Position numbers and translations under genes: made by a program. From Bacteroidota bacterium (GTDB taxonomy: Bacteria; Bacteroidota; Bacteroidia; UBA4408): a stretch of 64,000 bases of DNA. Below are positions 35,747 through 42,760 of this stretch, in pieces; within the stretch, counting starts at the first letter, position 1; every line of letters starts with the position of its first letter. The notes under the pieces are model-generated. The model saw nothing but the letters and a program-made list of their open reading frames with translations, had not been told where the DNA came from and ran no database searches. The stretch is from positions 1,352,001-1,416,000 of the forward strand of contig JADKHO010000001.1 of assembly GCA_016721765.1 (NCBI GenBank). Reading direction: 5' to 3'.

Positions 35747-38700
35747 TTAACTATTTCACGAGTTTTTTGATAGTCAATATCTTTTCCCACATATTTTTCC
35801 CATTCATCTATGGTTAAGTTTCTGCTCAGATTTGAATATAAATTATCGGCTAGTTTTGAAGAGGATAGTTCCCAGTCCCAAATCATTCTTCCTACACTAC
35901 CACCGGCCATAAGTTTCGAATCGTTAATGAACAATAAGCAACGTACTTTATCATTCTGGTTTTTTAATACAATAGGTTTTGCATAATTATTTACTAAATC
36001 AAAAACCCGAATACTTTTATCGGCAATGGAGGCAGCTAAAAGCGTTTCAGAAGGATTGAAGGTAATATTTTCTATCGGAATAGTTCCTAAATCCAGCAAT
36101 GTTGTTGTGATGTTAGTTGATAACTCGATGTAAAGTATTTTACCATTTGAGCACCCAATTATCAATGCATTTTTTTTATTCAATGGAGCTAAGCACAATG
36201 CATTACCTATCTTAGTCTTGTATATTGTTTGTGCTTGATTGGTCGTTATGTCGTATTTAATAATTTCACCTGAAGTGGTTCCATAATAAATTATTAAACC
36301 ACTTGGAGATATCGCTAAAGCAGAAGTTATGCCGATTGATTTAAAATGTCCTAATTCTTTAAACGTATTTTTTTCAAATGCTCCATAATTGATTGTGCTA
36401 TCTTGTTTTGCATAAACAAGTGCTGAACCGGAAGAATTATAAGCCGCAGAAATCATTTCATATTTTGTTGAAATGACTTGTGTAAAGGATGTTTGGTTGG
36501 ATGCATTGGATAGCTGAGAAAGCAAAATTGTACCATCACGATATCCATTAATTATTTTTGTTGCGTCGGGACTTAGTAGTAAAAAAATTTTTGTTAAATT
36601 ATCCTTTCCAGCCGGTACAGCAATACCTTTTTTCATTATAAATTCCCCATCCTCAGAGTAATATGCTGCTGTATCTAACCTCCCGGCGCAAACAATTTGG
36701 TTAGGAGAATTGGTACTTCCTTGATTTTTCAGTAGCGCCAAACTTTTTGGTTCACGAAAACTAAAACTATGAGAGCCGTATTTACTTCCAAAAAGAATTC
36801 CTTTGGGGTGATGAAACTTTGTATAGTAGGCTCTAAGAGCTTCATAAATAACAGGGTCCTGAACATTCTGATTGTTTTGTAATGTAAAATTATAAGCTTG
36901 CAAAGCGAGAAGCCCTTGCAATTCATTATCATTTTCCACCTGCGTAGATTTGAAAGCAAGATTTTGAGCCAGAGAAGCTAAGGTGAGTTGTTTTGCTTTT
37001 TGCTCCGCTGTGGTAGCTTTTTCATATAAATCAATTGCAATCGTTCTGTTTTTTTCGGCTTTTTCGGCTTCCAGAGTGGCAAGCACTGTTTGTTGTTCGG
37101 CACGCAACTTCTCTTGTTCCGCTACAATCTTTGCCATGAGCGCCTCTTGTTTTGCTCTATCTGAAGCATCTTTAGCCCTTAGCGCCTTGTTCTTTTCCTT
37201 TTCTGCAACTTGCCCATATTGCAAAGCTTTATTCTGCTGCCATTCAGCAATTCTTTTGTTCACCAAGGCAACTTCTTTGCTTTTTTCAGCTTCGAGTGTT
37301 TTTTGATTAGCAAGCTTTTCTTGTGCAAGCGCTTTTTGTCGTTCTATTAATGACCAAAAAGTAAACATGCTAAGAATTATAAAAGCAGCTGCAGCCAAGG
37401 AGCGTGTAAAATTTCTTTTTTGGCGAATGGCTCTTCTACTTTGAGAAAGAAAGCGATTTAATCCGATAATTTTAGTTTCGGCAAGGGCTAATTTTTCTTC
37501 CTGTTCTTTTTTACTTTCATCGTAGGTTGCCAACCAAAACTTATTGGGTTTAAACAAATCATTCCAGTTATAAAAATAGGAGAGGGGGCCTTGTGCTAAT
37601 AAATAAGATTCCGATTCTTTGCTTACTAACCAGCGTTGAAATTGTTTTTCTATATCCAACCATGTATTATAATTATCAAACTCTTCAGTGGCCCATTCAC
37701 TAAGTACGTCCCAGTTCCGAATAAGACTCTCGTGTGTAATGTCAATTACAGTATCTGCATTTAGTTTTAAGTTCGTATGATCATCATTTACAAAAGGCTC
37801 AATAAGCGTATTTCCTTGCAATCTAAAAATGCTCAGCACCACATCAACATCAGATTCTTGTATATTATAATCGTTAATAATGCTTGTTATTTCAGCTAAA
37901 TTTGTAATTCTTCTAACAGCAATCCCCTTGTCTATAACTGTCAAACATTGAAAGGAAACTTTTACAATATGGTCAACAGTTTCTCGGCTAATTTTTTTTT
38001 GAGTAGCAGTATAATAATATTCAGGTAAAAATTCCAGCAATTCGTTTGCATGCGCATTTAATATATTATTTAGGGAGGGTTTTTCGAATAATTTTTTTTT
38101 GTAAGCCGGTAGAGAATTGAACCACTCTTCGTATTCTTTTTTTTCGGATATAGAAAGTAATTTAGGTGAAATTCCTCCAACTTTGGCAAGGTGTATTTTT
38201 CCAATTTCTTGATTCCCATTGTCAGCAATTTTCCACATTTTATTCAATGCATGTTGCAGAATGGGTAATTGGTCAAATCCCTCTCCTGTATGATTTAATA
38301 AGTATTGCACCAAGCTTTTGCTCACAGTGCCACCACTTAATTGTGCAGAGCCTTCAATTACTTGTTCGAGTTCTTGACGCTTCAATCGGGGAACAAAAAA
38401 TTGAGAATACCCAATTGCTTCAGGGAGCCCTCGAAAGGCTGCACATTGACCTATATAATCGCTACGCATGGTACATACAACATATACAGGTAAATCCTGA
38501 CTCACAGAAATTTTATATGTTTCAAGAATAAGATTAACCGTCTTAATGCTACCCTCTGAAGGAATGCCATTGGGGAAATTATCCGAATTCGTAAAAAATT
38601 CCTCAAACTGATCCACCAAAATAAGGAGGTTTGCAGCTTTGCGCTTTTGTGCTTTTTTTTCTGCATCGACGGCATTTAGCCACTTGGGCGAACTTTCATC

Positions 38701-39087
38701 TACGTAGTAAGTAGATGCTTTGTATAAATCCAAAAGCGCAGAAAAACCATATCCGAATTCCTTCTCAACAACTGTTTGGTTGGGTAATTGTAATTCTTTA
38801 CAAAATGCGGCCGCAAAATTACTTAAGGGTTTACGTTCAGGTCTGAAGTTAACTACAAGCCAGTTATCGAATTTCGCTTTAAAAAAGCCAGCTTTAGCAT
38901 ACGGAATAACACCGGCGTACATAAGCGATGATTTTCCATCCCCGCTGGCGCCGTTAATCATTAAAAATTTTTTCTCACCAATCCGTTTAGCGATGCGCTC
39001 TATCTGCACCTCACGCCCTTTAAAGAAGATACTCTCCTCTTCATTAAAGGGTCTCAAACCCGGGTATGGACAAATTTTTTCTTGCAT
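35743..39087 (-). CDS. nSTAND1 NTPase with TM helix, coiled coil and WD40-like C-terminus
   Basis: 1114 residues. Shares with the module 1 NTPase the entry ICPYPGLRPFNEEESIFFKGRE, Walker A GASGDGKS (46-53), Walker B LLILVDQFEEFF (154-165), CTMRSDYIG (205-213) and THESLIRNW (451-459). TM helix 563-581 is followed by a 120-residue coiled coil rich in E, K and A (to about 705), a LASLAQNLAFKS...LLALQAYNF motif and a WD40-like region (about 760-1090). So a conserved NTPase head is joined to a different sensor. An 839-bp island separates it from its TIR-like partner at 39927. Confidence 0.88.
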   Translation of the reverse strand: MQEKICPYPGLRPFNEEESIFFKGREVQIERIAKRIGEKKFLMINGASGDGKSSLMYAGVIPYAKAGFFKAKFDNWLVVNFRPERKPLSNFAAAFCKELQLPNQTVVEKEFGYGFSALLDLYKASTYYVDESSPKWLNAVDAEKKAQKRKAANLLILVDQFEEFFTNSDNFPNGIPSEGSIKTVNLILETYKISVSQDLPVYVVCTMRSDYIGQCAAFRGLPEAIGYSQFFVPRLKRQELEQVIEGSAQLSGGTVSKSLVQYLLNHTGEGFDQLPILQHALNKMWKIADNGNQEIGKIHLAKVGGISPKLLSISEKKEYEEWFNSLPAYKKKLFEKPSLNNILNAHANELLEFLPEYYYTATQKKISRETVDHIVKVSFQCLTVIDKGIAVRRITNLAEITSIINDYNIQESDVDVVLSIFRLQGNTLIEPFVNDDHTNLKLNADTVIDITHESLIRNWDVLSEWATEEFDNYNTWLDIEKQFQRWLVSKESESYLLAQGPLSYFYNWNDLFKPNKFWLATYDESKKEQEEKLALAETKIIGLNRFLSQSRRAIRQKRNFTRSLAAAAFIILSMFTFWSLIERQKALAQEKLANQKTLEAEKSKEVALVNKRIAEWQQNKALQYGQVAEKEKNKALRAKDASDRAKQEALMAKIVAEQEKLRAEQQTVLATLEAEKAEKNRTIAIDLYEKATTAEQKAKQLTLASLAQNLAFKSTQVENDNELQGLLALQAYNFTLQNNQNVQDPVIYEALRAYYTKFHHPKGILFGSKYGSHSFSFREPKSLALLKNQGSTNSPNQIVCAGRLDTAAYYSEDGEFIMKKGIAVPAGKDNLTKIFLLLSPDATKIINGYRDGTILLSQLSNASNQTSFTQVISTKYEMISAAYNSSGSALVYAKQDSTINYGAFEKNTFKELGHFKSIGITSALAISPSGLIIYYGTTSGEIIKYDITTNQAQTIYKTKIGNALCLAPLNKKNALIIGCSNGKILYIELSTNITTTLLDLGTIPIENITFNPSETLLAASIADKSIRVFDLVNNYAKPIVLKNQNDKVRCLLFINDSKLMAGGSVGRMIWDWELSSSKLADNLYSNLSRNLTIDEWEKYVGKDIDYQKTREIVK

Positions 39088-39103
39088 TTAATATTCTAGA
39101 ACT

Positions 39104-39312
39104 GGCTTCGACTCCGCTCAGCCTGACAGTCATTTATTTTATTTTCAACTCCTAATGGCTTCGACTCCGCTCAGCCTGACATGCGTTTTTTGGTTAACTT
39201 AGTTTAATTCAACTCCCAATTGCTTCGACTCCGCTCAGCCTGACGTTTTTTTTAGTATTAAAAGAACATTCTACTTACGTAATCATTGTCAGTCTGAGCG
39301 TAGTCGAAGACC
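39104..39312 (+). repeat. REP-like hairpin array, left arm
   Basis: Three forward copies (39104-39127, 39156-39180, 39220-39244) of GGCTTCGACTCCGCTCAGCC followed by TGAC, and one inverted copy (39288-39312). The forward stem is GGCT/AGCC with a 12-base loop; in the inverted copy it becomes GTCT/AGAC. Spacers A (39128-39155), B (39181-39219) and C (39245-39287) recur in the right arm. Confidence 0.9.
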
Positions 39313-39345
39313 AAACGTGAACATTATCTACCACACAATTTTCAA

Positions 39346-39371
39346 TCCTCCTTCGACTCCGCTCAGGAGGA
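39346..39371 (+). repeat. REP-like hairpin with TCCTCC/GGAGGA stem
   Basis: The same TTCGACTCCGCTCA loop as the other copies, with a changed but fully paired stem. It overlaps the last four codons of the GIY-YIG gene and supplies its TGA stop. Confidence 0.85.
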
Positions 39372-39698
39372 CATTTTTTTATTTTTTTTATAATTCATAT
39401 AACTTGTTTCATTCTTACAAACAGAAAGCTCTTTTAATTTATCCCAATTGTTTGCAATTAATGCATCTTTCTTTTTTCTTGACCAACCTTTTATTTGTTT
39501 TTCCAATTCAATGGCTGTGCTAGGGTCAAAAAACTGTTCTAAGTATACTAATTTTACAGGCCTTCTCGAATAAGTATATGCACTAGGGTTTTCACCTTCA
39601 TTATGTTCAGCAATTCTTCTGTCTATATCATTTGTTATTCCAGTATAGTAGCTTTTATCCGCACATTCCAAAATGTATGTAAAATAGTACTTTAACAT
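39363..39698 (-). CDS. GIY-YIG nuclease family protein
   Basis: 111 residues, a single GIY-YIG domain: YFTYILECADKSYYTGITNDIDRRIAEHNEG, then SAYTYSRRPVKLVYLEQF, ALELEKQIKGW-type IELEKQIKGWSRKKKDALI. The pattern Y-T-x-I...YYTGITND, Arg27/28, and Glu of the EKQIK helix is the UPF0213/YhbQ type. Unlike restriction or homing GIY-YIG enzymes it has no extra DNA-recognition domain. It sits between two REP-like arrays and its last codons and stop are part of a REP hairpin, suggesting that gene and repeats travel together. Confidence 0.92.
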   Translation of the reverse strand: MLKYYFTYILECADKSYYTGITNDIDRRIAEHNEGENPSAYTYSRRPVKLVYLEQFFDPSTAIELEKQIKGWSRKKKDALIANNWDKLKELSVCKNETSYMNYKKNKKMSS

Positions 39699-39717
39699 GC
39701 TCTACTTTTCATTATCA

Positions 39718-39927
39718 GGCTTCGACTCCGCTCAGCCTGACAAGCGTTTTTATTTAATTTAGTTTAATTCAACTCCTCAATGGCATCAACTCCGCTCAGC
39801 CTAATATTCATTTATTTTATTTTCAACTCCCAATGGCTTCGACTCCGCTCAGCCTGACGTTTTTTTTTAGTATTCAAAGGACATTCTACTAACGCAATCA
39901 ATGTCAGACTGAGCGTAGTCGAAGACC
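39718..39927 (+). repeat. REP-like hairpin array, right arm
   Basis: Forward copies at 39718-39741 (with an extended 7-bp stem TCAGGCT/AGCCTGA), 39781-39805 (degenerate) and 39834-39858, and an inverted copy at 39903-39927. The spacers are B, A and C in that order, against A, B, C in the left arm. The last copy ends at the first base of the TIR-like gene's stop codon. Confidence 0.9.
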
Positions 39928-40817
39928 TAGTTTTTCATTTCAATAATTTTATCAAACTGCACTTTTATCTCAAGTGGTATTAATTCGCCTTGCACAATCA
40001 TGCTAATTACTTGTGGGGCTTTAAATCTTTTTTCTTTATTTGTTTCAGGATTTTGATCTCCTATAACCAAAATAGGTGTTTGAGTGGCGGCTCCGCCTAC
40101 ATTTTTCCAAATCTGTTGGGCAAAAGGGATTGCCCATTCCGCCGATTCTTTAAAATAAACTACCGCTAAGCGACTAAGTGGAATTTGTTGACTGGTAATT
40201 TCTGCAAAATCTTTTTCTTCTTTGGATGAAATGGTCAATTTTTCTATTTGAGTCACATCACTAAGCATATCTGTAATTTCATCGGCAGTTGAATCATCAA
40301 GTATATTATTGATGAAAAATATATCCACTTTATTTAGTTGTAAATTGGGTTTGTCAATCACATCTATCATGGAACGTATGTCGTCAGCCAATTGAATTAC
40401 CGAAGGTGTGGTAGTGTATGTCATATTAGCGGCAACATTATTCTGCACATCGTTTATGAACTCATTTTGTTTTTCATCCAATGTGGCATCATCTGCACTA
40501 AGCGGATGCCAAACAAAAATTTTAAAATTGGTTTTCCCGGAAGTTAACTCTTGTGCCTTTTTATACTCAAATTCAGGTTTGCTGATTTGATTTTCGGAAA
40601 CTAATATTTCACCCGATGTATTTCCAATGAGGTGTATCGAGGAATGTGCTTTTGCCAAGGATTGCTGCACTTCCGATTTATATTCAGCTTCATCTTTAGG
40701 GCTTTTACCAAGTGGGATTACTTTAAATCCGGCCTTAAATAAAGTAAACATCAAATCTTCGCGAAATTGTTCGAGATCAGGAGTGGAATAAGCAAGGTAG
40801 ATTATCTTTTCGCTCAT
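39927..40817 (-). CDS. DUF4062/TIR-like two-domain protein, module 2
   Basis: 296 residues, paralogue of the protein at 32335 over its whole length. Domain 1 opens IIYLAYSTPDLEQFREDLMFTLFKAGFKVIPLG and has SSIHLIGNTSGE followed by a PEFEYKKAQEL helix, typical of DUF4062/TIR-like folds. Domain 2 has VDIFFINNILDDSTADEITDMLSDV and SRLAVVYFKESAEWAIPFAQQIWK, again with Phe where catalytic TIRs have Glu. The end FKAPQVISMIVQGELIPLEIKVQFDKI is nearly the same in both paralogues. It should have been the partner of the NTPase gene at 35743 before the island came between them. Confidence 0.75.
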   Translation of the reverse strand: MSEKIIYLAYSTPDLEQFREDLMFTLFKAGFKVIPLGKSPKDEAEYKSEVQQSLAKAHSSIHLIGNTSGEILVSENQISKPEFEYKKAQELTSGKTNFKIFVWHPLSADDATLDEKQNEFINDVQNNVAANMTYTTTPSVIQLADDIRSMIDVIDKPNLQLNKVDIFFINNILDDSTADEITDMLSDVTQIEKLTISSKEEKDFAEITSQQIPLSRLAVVYFKESAEWAIPFAQQIWKNVGGAATQTPILVIGDQNPETNKEKRFKAPQVISMIVQGELIPLEIKVQFDKIIEMKN

Positions 40818-40832
40818 GATGTAAAATTATTT

Positions 40833-40863
40833 CAATACTAAGTATTTTGATTTGAAAATCAAA
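40833..40863 (-). promoter_or_regulatory. Promoter of module 2
   Basis: Minus-strand TTTG (40863-40860), 19 bases, TAGTATTG (40840-40833), 15 bases before the ATG of the TIR-like gene. One mismatch in the -7 box. Same spacing as the module 1 promoter. Confidence 0.4.
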
Positions 40864-40960
40864 ATGCTAAACCCAGTATTAAAAATAGTAGGTCGCTAAC
40901 ATTGAATAATTTAGAAGTTTTGTGCAAAACTTAAACTTAAATTAATCTTATCAATAAAAA

Positions 40961-42463
40961 TCACTTCCTCAACACAATCCTAAAAGTAGTTCCCCGTTCC
41001 AATTCTGAACTCTTCACAAAAATTTTCCCATCGTGATAATTTTCGATGATGCGCTGCGTAAGCGATAGGCCCAATCCCCAGCCTCTTTTCTTGGTTGTAA
41101 ATCCGGGTTCAAAAATGGTTTTGTATTGCGATTTTGGAATTCCTTTTCCGGTATCACTGATATCAATATAGGCAAACTGCACCTGATCTGAAACCGTAAT
41201 GTTTATTGCGCCTGTGCCCTCCATTGCATCCACTGCGTTGCGCAACAAGTTTTCAATAACCCATTCGAATAACGGTACACTAATTGGCGCATAAATTTCT
41301 TTTGATCCGGAGAGTGTAAACATCACTTTTTTTGAAGTCCGTGTCTTCATATAGTTCATGCTTTCCTGCAAGGTGTCGATTAAATTCTCTTTTTTCAAAA
41401 CCGGTTGTGAGCCTATTTTTGAAAAGCGTTCGGTAATGGTTTCCAAGCGATGCACATCTTTTTCAATTTCTACACTTTCTTCCGATAAGCCTCTCGCTTT
41501 TAATAATTCAATCCAAGCAATAAGTGAGGATAGCGGAGTGCCCAACTGATGTGCGGTTTCTTTCGCCATTCCTACCCAAACCTGATTCTGCTCGGCTTTT
41601 CGTGCGGTGCTAAAAAGGGTATAGGCAATAATCATAAACAAACCAATAATTCCAAATTGCACAAAAGGATAATATTTTAACTGTGTAAGCAAAAAAGAAT
41701 CCTTGTAAAAAATATAATTCTTTTCACCATTTCCCAATTCTACTGCAAGCGGTGTGTTTGCTGCAGCCATGTTAGTTATTAGTTTTTTTACATTTTCGGG
41801 AGAGCTAATTTGACTCGTATCGATGTTGCCGTAGTAAATTATTTGCTGTTGTTTTTGATCGGTATACAGCACAGGAACCGATGCTGAATTTATTACCACT
41901 TCTGAAATAAACGATTTTATCAAATCATCCAATACGATTTTTAATTCCGAAAAGAGCTTTGAGTCCTTGTAATAGAGATAGTTTTTTTTATTTCCGGAAA
42001 GTTTTATTTCGATTGGAGGCTGCAGTGCACTCATCAATTTTATTTGTTCCGCCAAATAGTTTTCATCATTGGCTTTCGCCGAATCTAAATTTCGGGAAGA
42101 AATAATTTTATTGTGCTCATCGGTTAGTATTACCGGCACCGATTCGTTGTTTTTAATTACCTCAAAAATAAAACTCAAATCCCCTACATCCAAATTAGGA
42201 TTGGCCAATTTTTTACTTCCCTCTGCCCATAATTCAACCTTCTTGCGTTCTTCAGTTTTAAGTCGGTCAAATAAACTATTGGTATACTTTACTAAGTTGG
42301 CTTTTTTTTGAATGGCTTCGGCCCACAACTTCACTTTTGTGCGCTCTTCTAAAGCTATTTTATTTGCTAAGATATTCGTGTACCACAACGAAACCACTAC
42401 AATTAGTAGGGCTACAGCAACCAACCAAATTTTCCAACTCTGCTTTCTCTGGTAAATACTCAT
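40961..42463 (-). CDS. Sensor histidine kinase with duplicated periplasmic sensor
   Basis: 500 residues: TM helix 12-30, periplasmic part 31-265, TM helix 266-285, HisKA-like region with His305 (KETAHQLGTPLSSL), and HATPase domain with ENLLRNAVDAMEGTG (N box), ISDTGKGIP (G1), FTTKKRGWGLGLSLTQRI (G2). The sensor consists of two repeats (about 108-175 and 195-262), each SVPV.-TD...I.Y...-KNYL/IYKDS-L..LK. A shorter EER-KV-LWAE repeat lies at 39-50 and 71-82. No response regulator gene is adjacent, so the partner lies elsewhere. It has a candidate promoter and operator upstream. Confidence 0.92.
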   Translation of the reverse strand: MSIYQRKQSWKIWLVAVALLIVVVSLWYTNILANKIALEERTKVKLWAEAIQKKANLVKYTNSLFDRLKTEERKKVELWAEGSKKLANPNLDVGDLSFIFEVIKNNESVPVILTDEHNKIISSRNLDSAKANDENYLAEQIKLMSALQPPIEIKLSGNKKNYLYYKDSKLFSELKIVLDDLIKSFISEVVINSASVPVLYTDQKQQQIIYYGNIDTSQISSPENVKKLITNMAAANTPLAVELGNGEKNYIFYKDSFLLTQLKYYPFVQFGIIGLFMIIAYTLFSTARKAEQNQVWVGMAKETAHQLGTPLSSLIAWIELLKARGLSEESVEIEKDVHRLETITERFSKIGSQPVLKKENLIDTLQESMNYMKTRTSKKVMFTLSGSKEIYAPISVPLFEWVIENLLRNAVDAMEGTGAINITVSDQVQFAYIDISDTGKGIPKSQYKTIFEPGFTTKKRGWGLGLSLTQRIIENYHDGKIFVKSSELERGTTFRIVLRK

Positions 42464-42511
42464 ACGCTAATTTAAGTCCAACATGTATCCGGGAATTCGG
42501 AATTTCTTTTC

Positions 42512-42555
42512 AGTGAGCGTTCACTAAAGTACTTCTTTGCTTTTTATTTTACAAA
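42512..42555 (-). promoter_or_regulatory. Candidate promoter and palindromic operator of the histidine kinase gene
   Basis: Minus-strand TTTG (42555-42552), 20 bases, TACTTTAG (42531-42524), then a 14-base palindrome AGTGAGCGTTCACT (42512-42525) at the expected start site. The palindrome resembles TetR-type operators; no TetR gene is near. The rest of 42464-42760 shows no gene. Confidence 0.3.
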
Positions 42556-42760
42556 AAAGATTGATTGACCTACAAAATAAAACGGTGAATGTATAAAATG
42601 TCCCAGTACAGGATAGAAACAACATAATTGCACCCAAAGTGAAATTTTGTACGAACAGAAAGTTGCTAAAATTTCAAATTTTTGTCTTTTTAAAAGGGGT
42701 GTGAAGGCAGCATTCTCAAATTTATTTTATAATATTAACCTCAAATAAATTGTTTCTACT

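Larger units (their letters stand above)
39088..39926 (-). mobile_element. GIY-YIG/REP hairpin island between two operon genes
   Basis: The corresponding TIR-like and nSTAND genes of module 1 are 4 bases apart; here 839 bases intervene. They consist of nine REP-like hairpins, their spacers and one GIY-YIG gene in the centre. The rightmost hairpin touches the stop of the TIR-like gene and the leftmost lies 16 bases before the NTPase start. This is best explained as an insertion (inference from the paralogous module). No terminal inverted repeats, target duplication or transposase is seen. Confidence 0.6.

Noticed and set aside
39104..39927. IS element or prophage at the REP island
   Set aside because: No transposase, integrase or recombinase ORF; only a GIY-YIG gene, no terminal inverted repeats.
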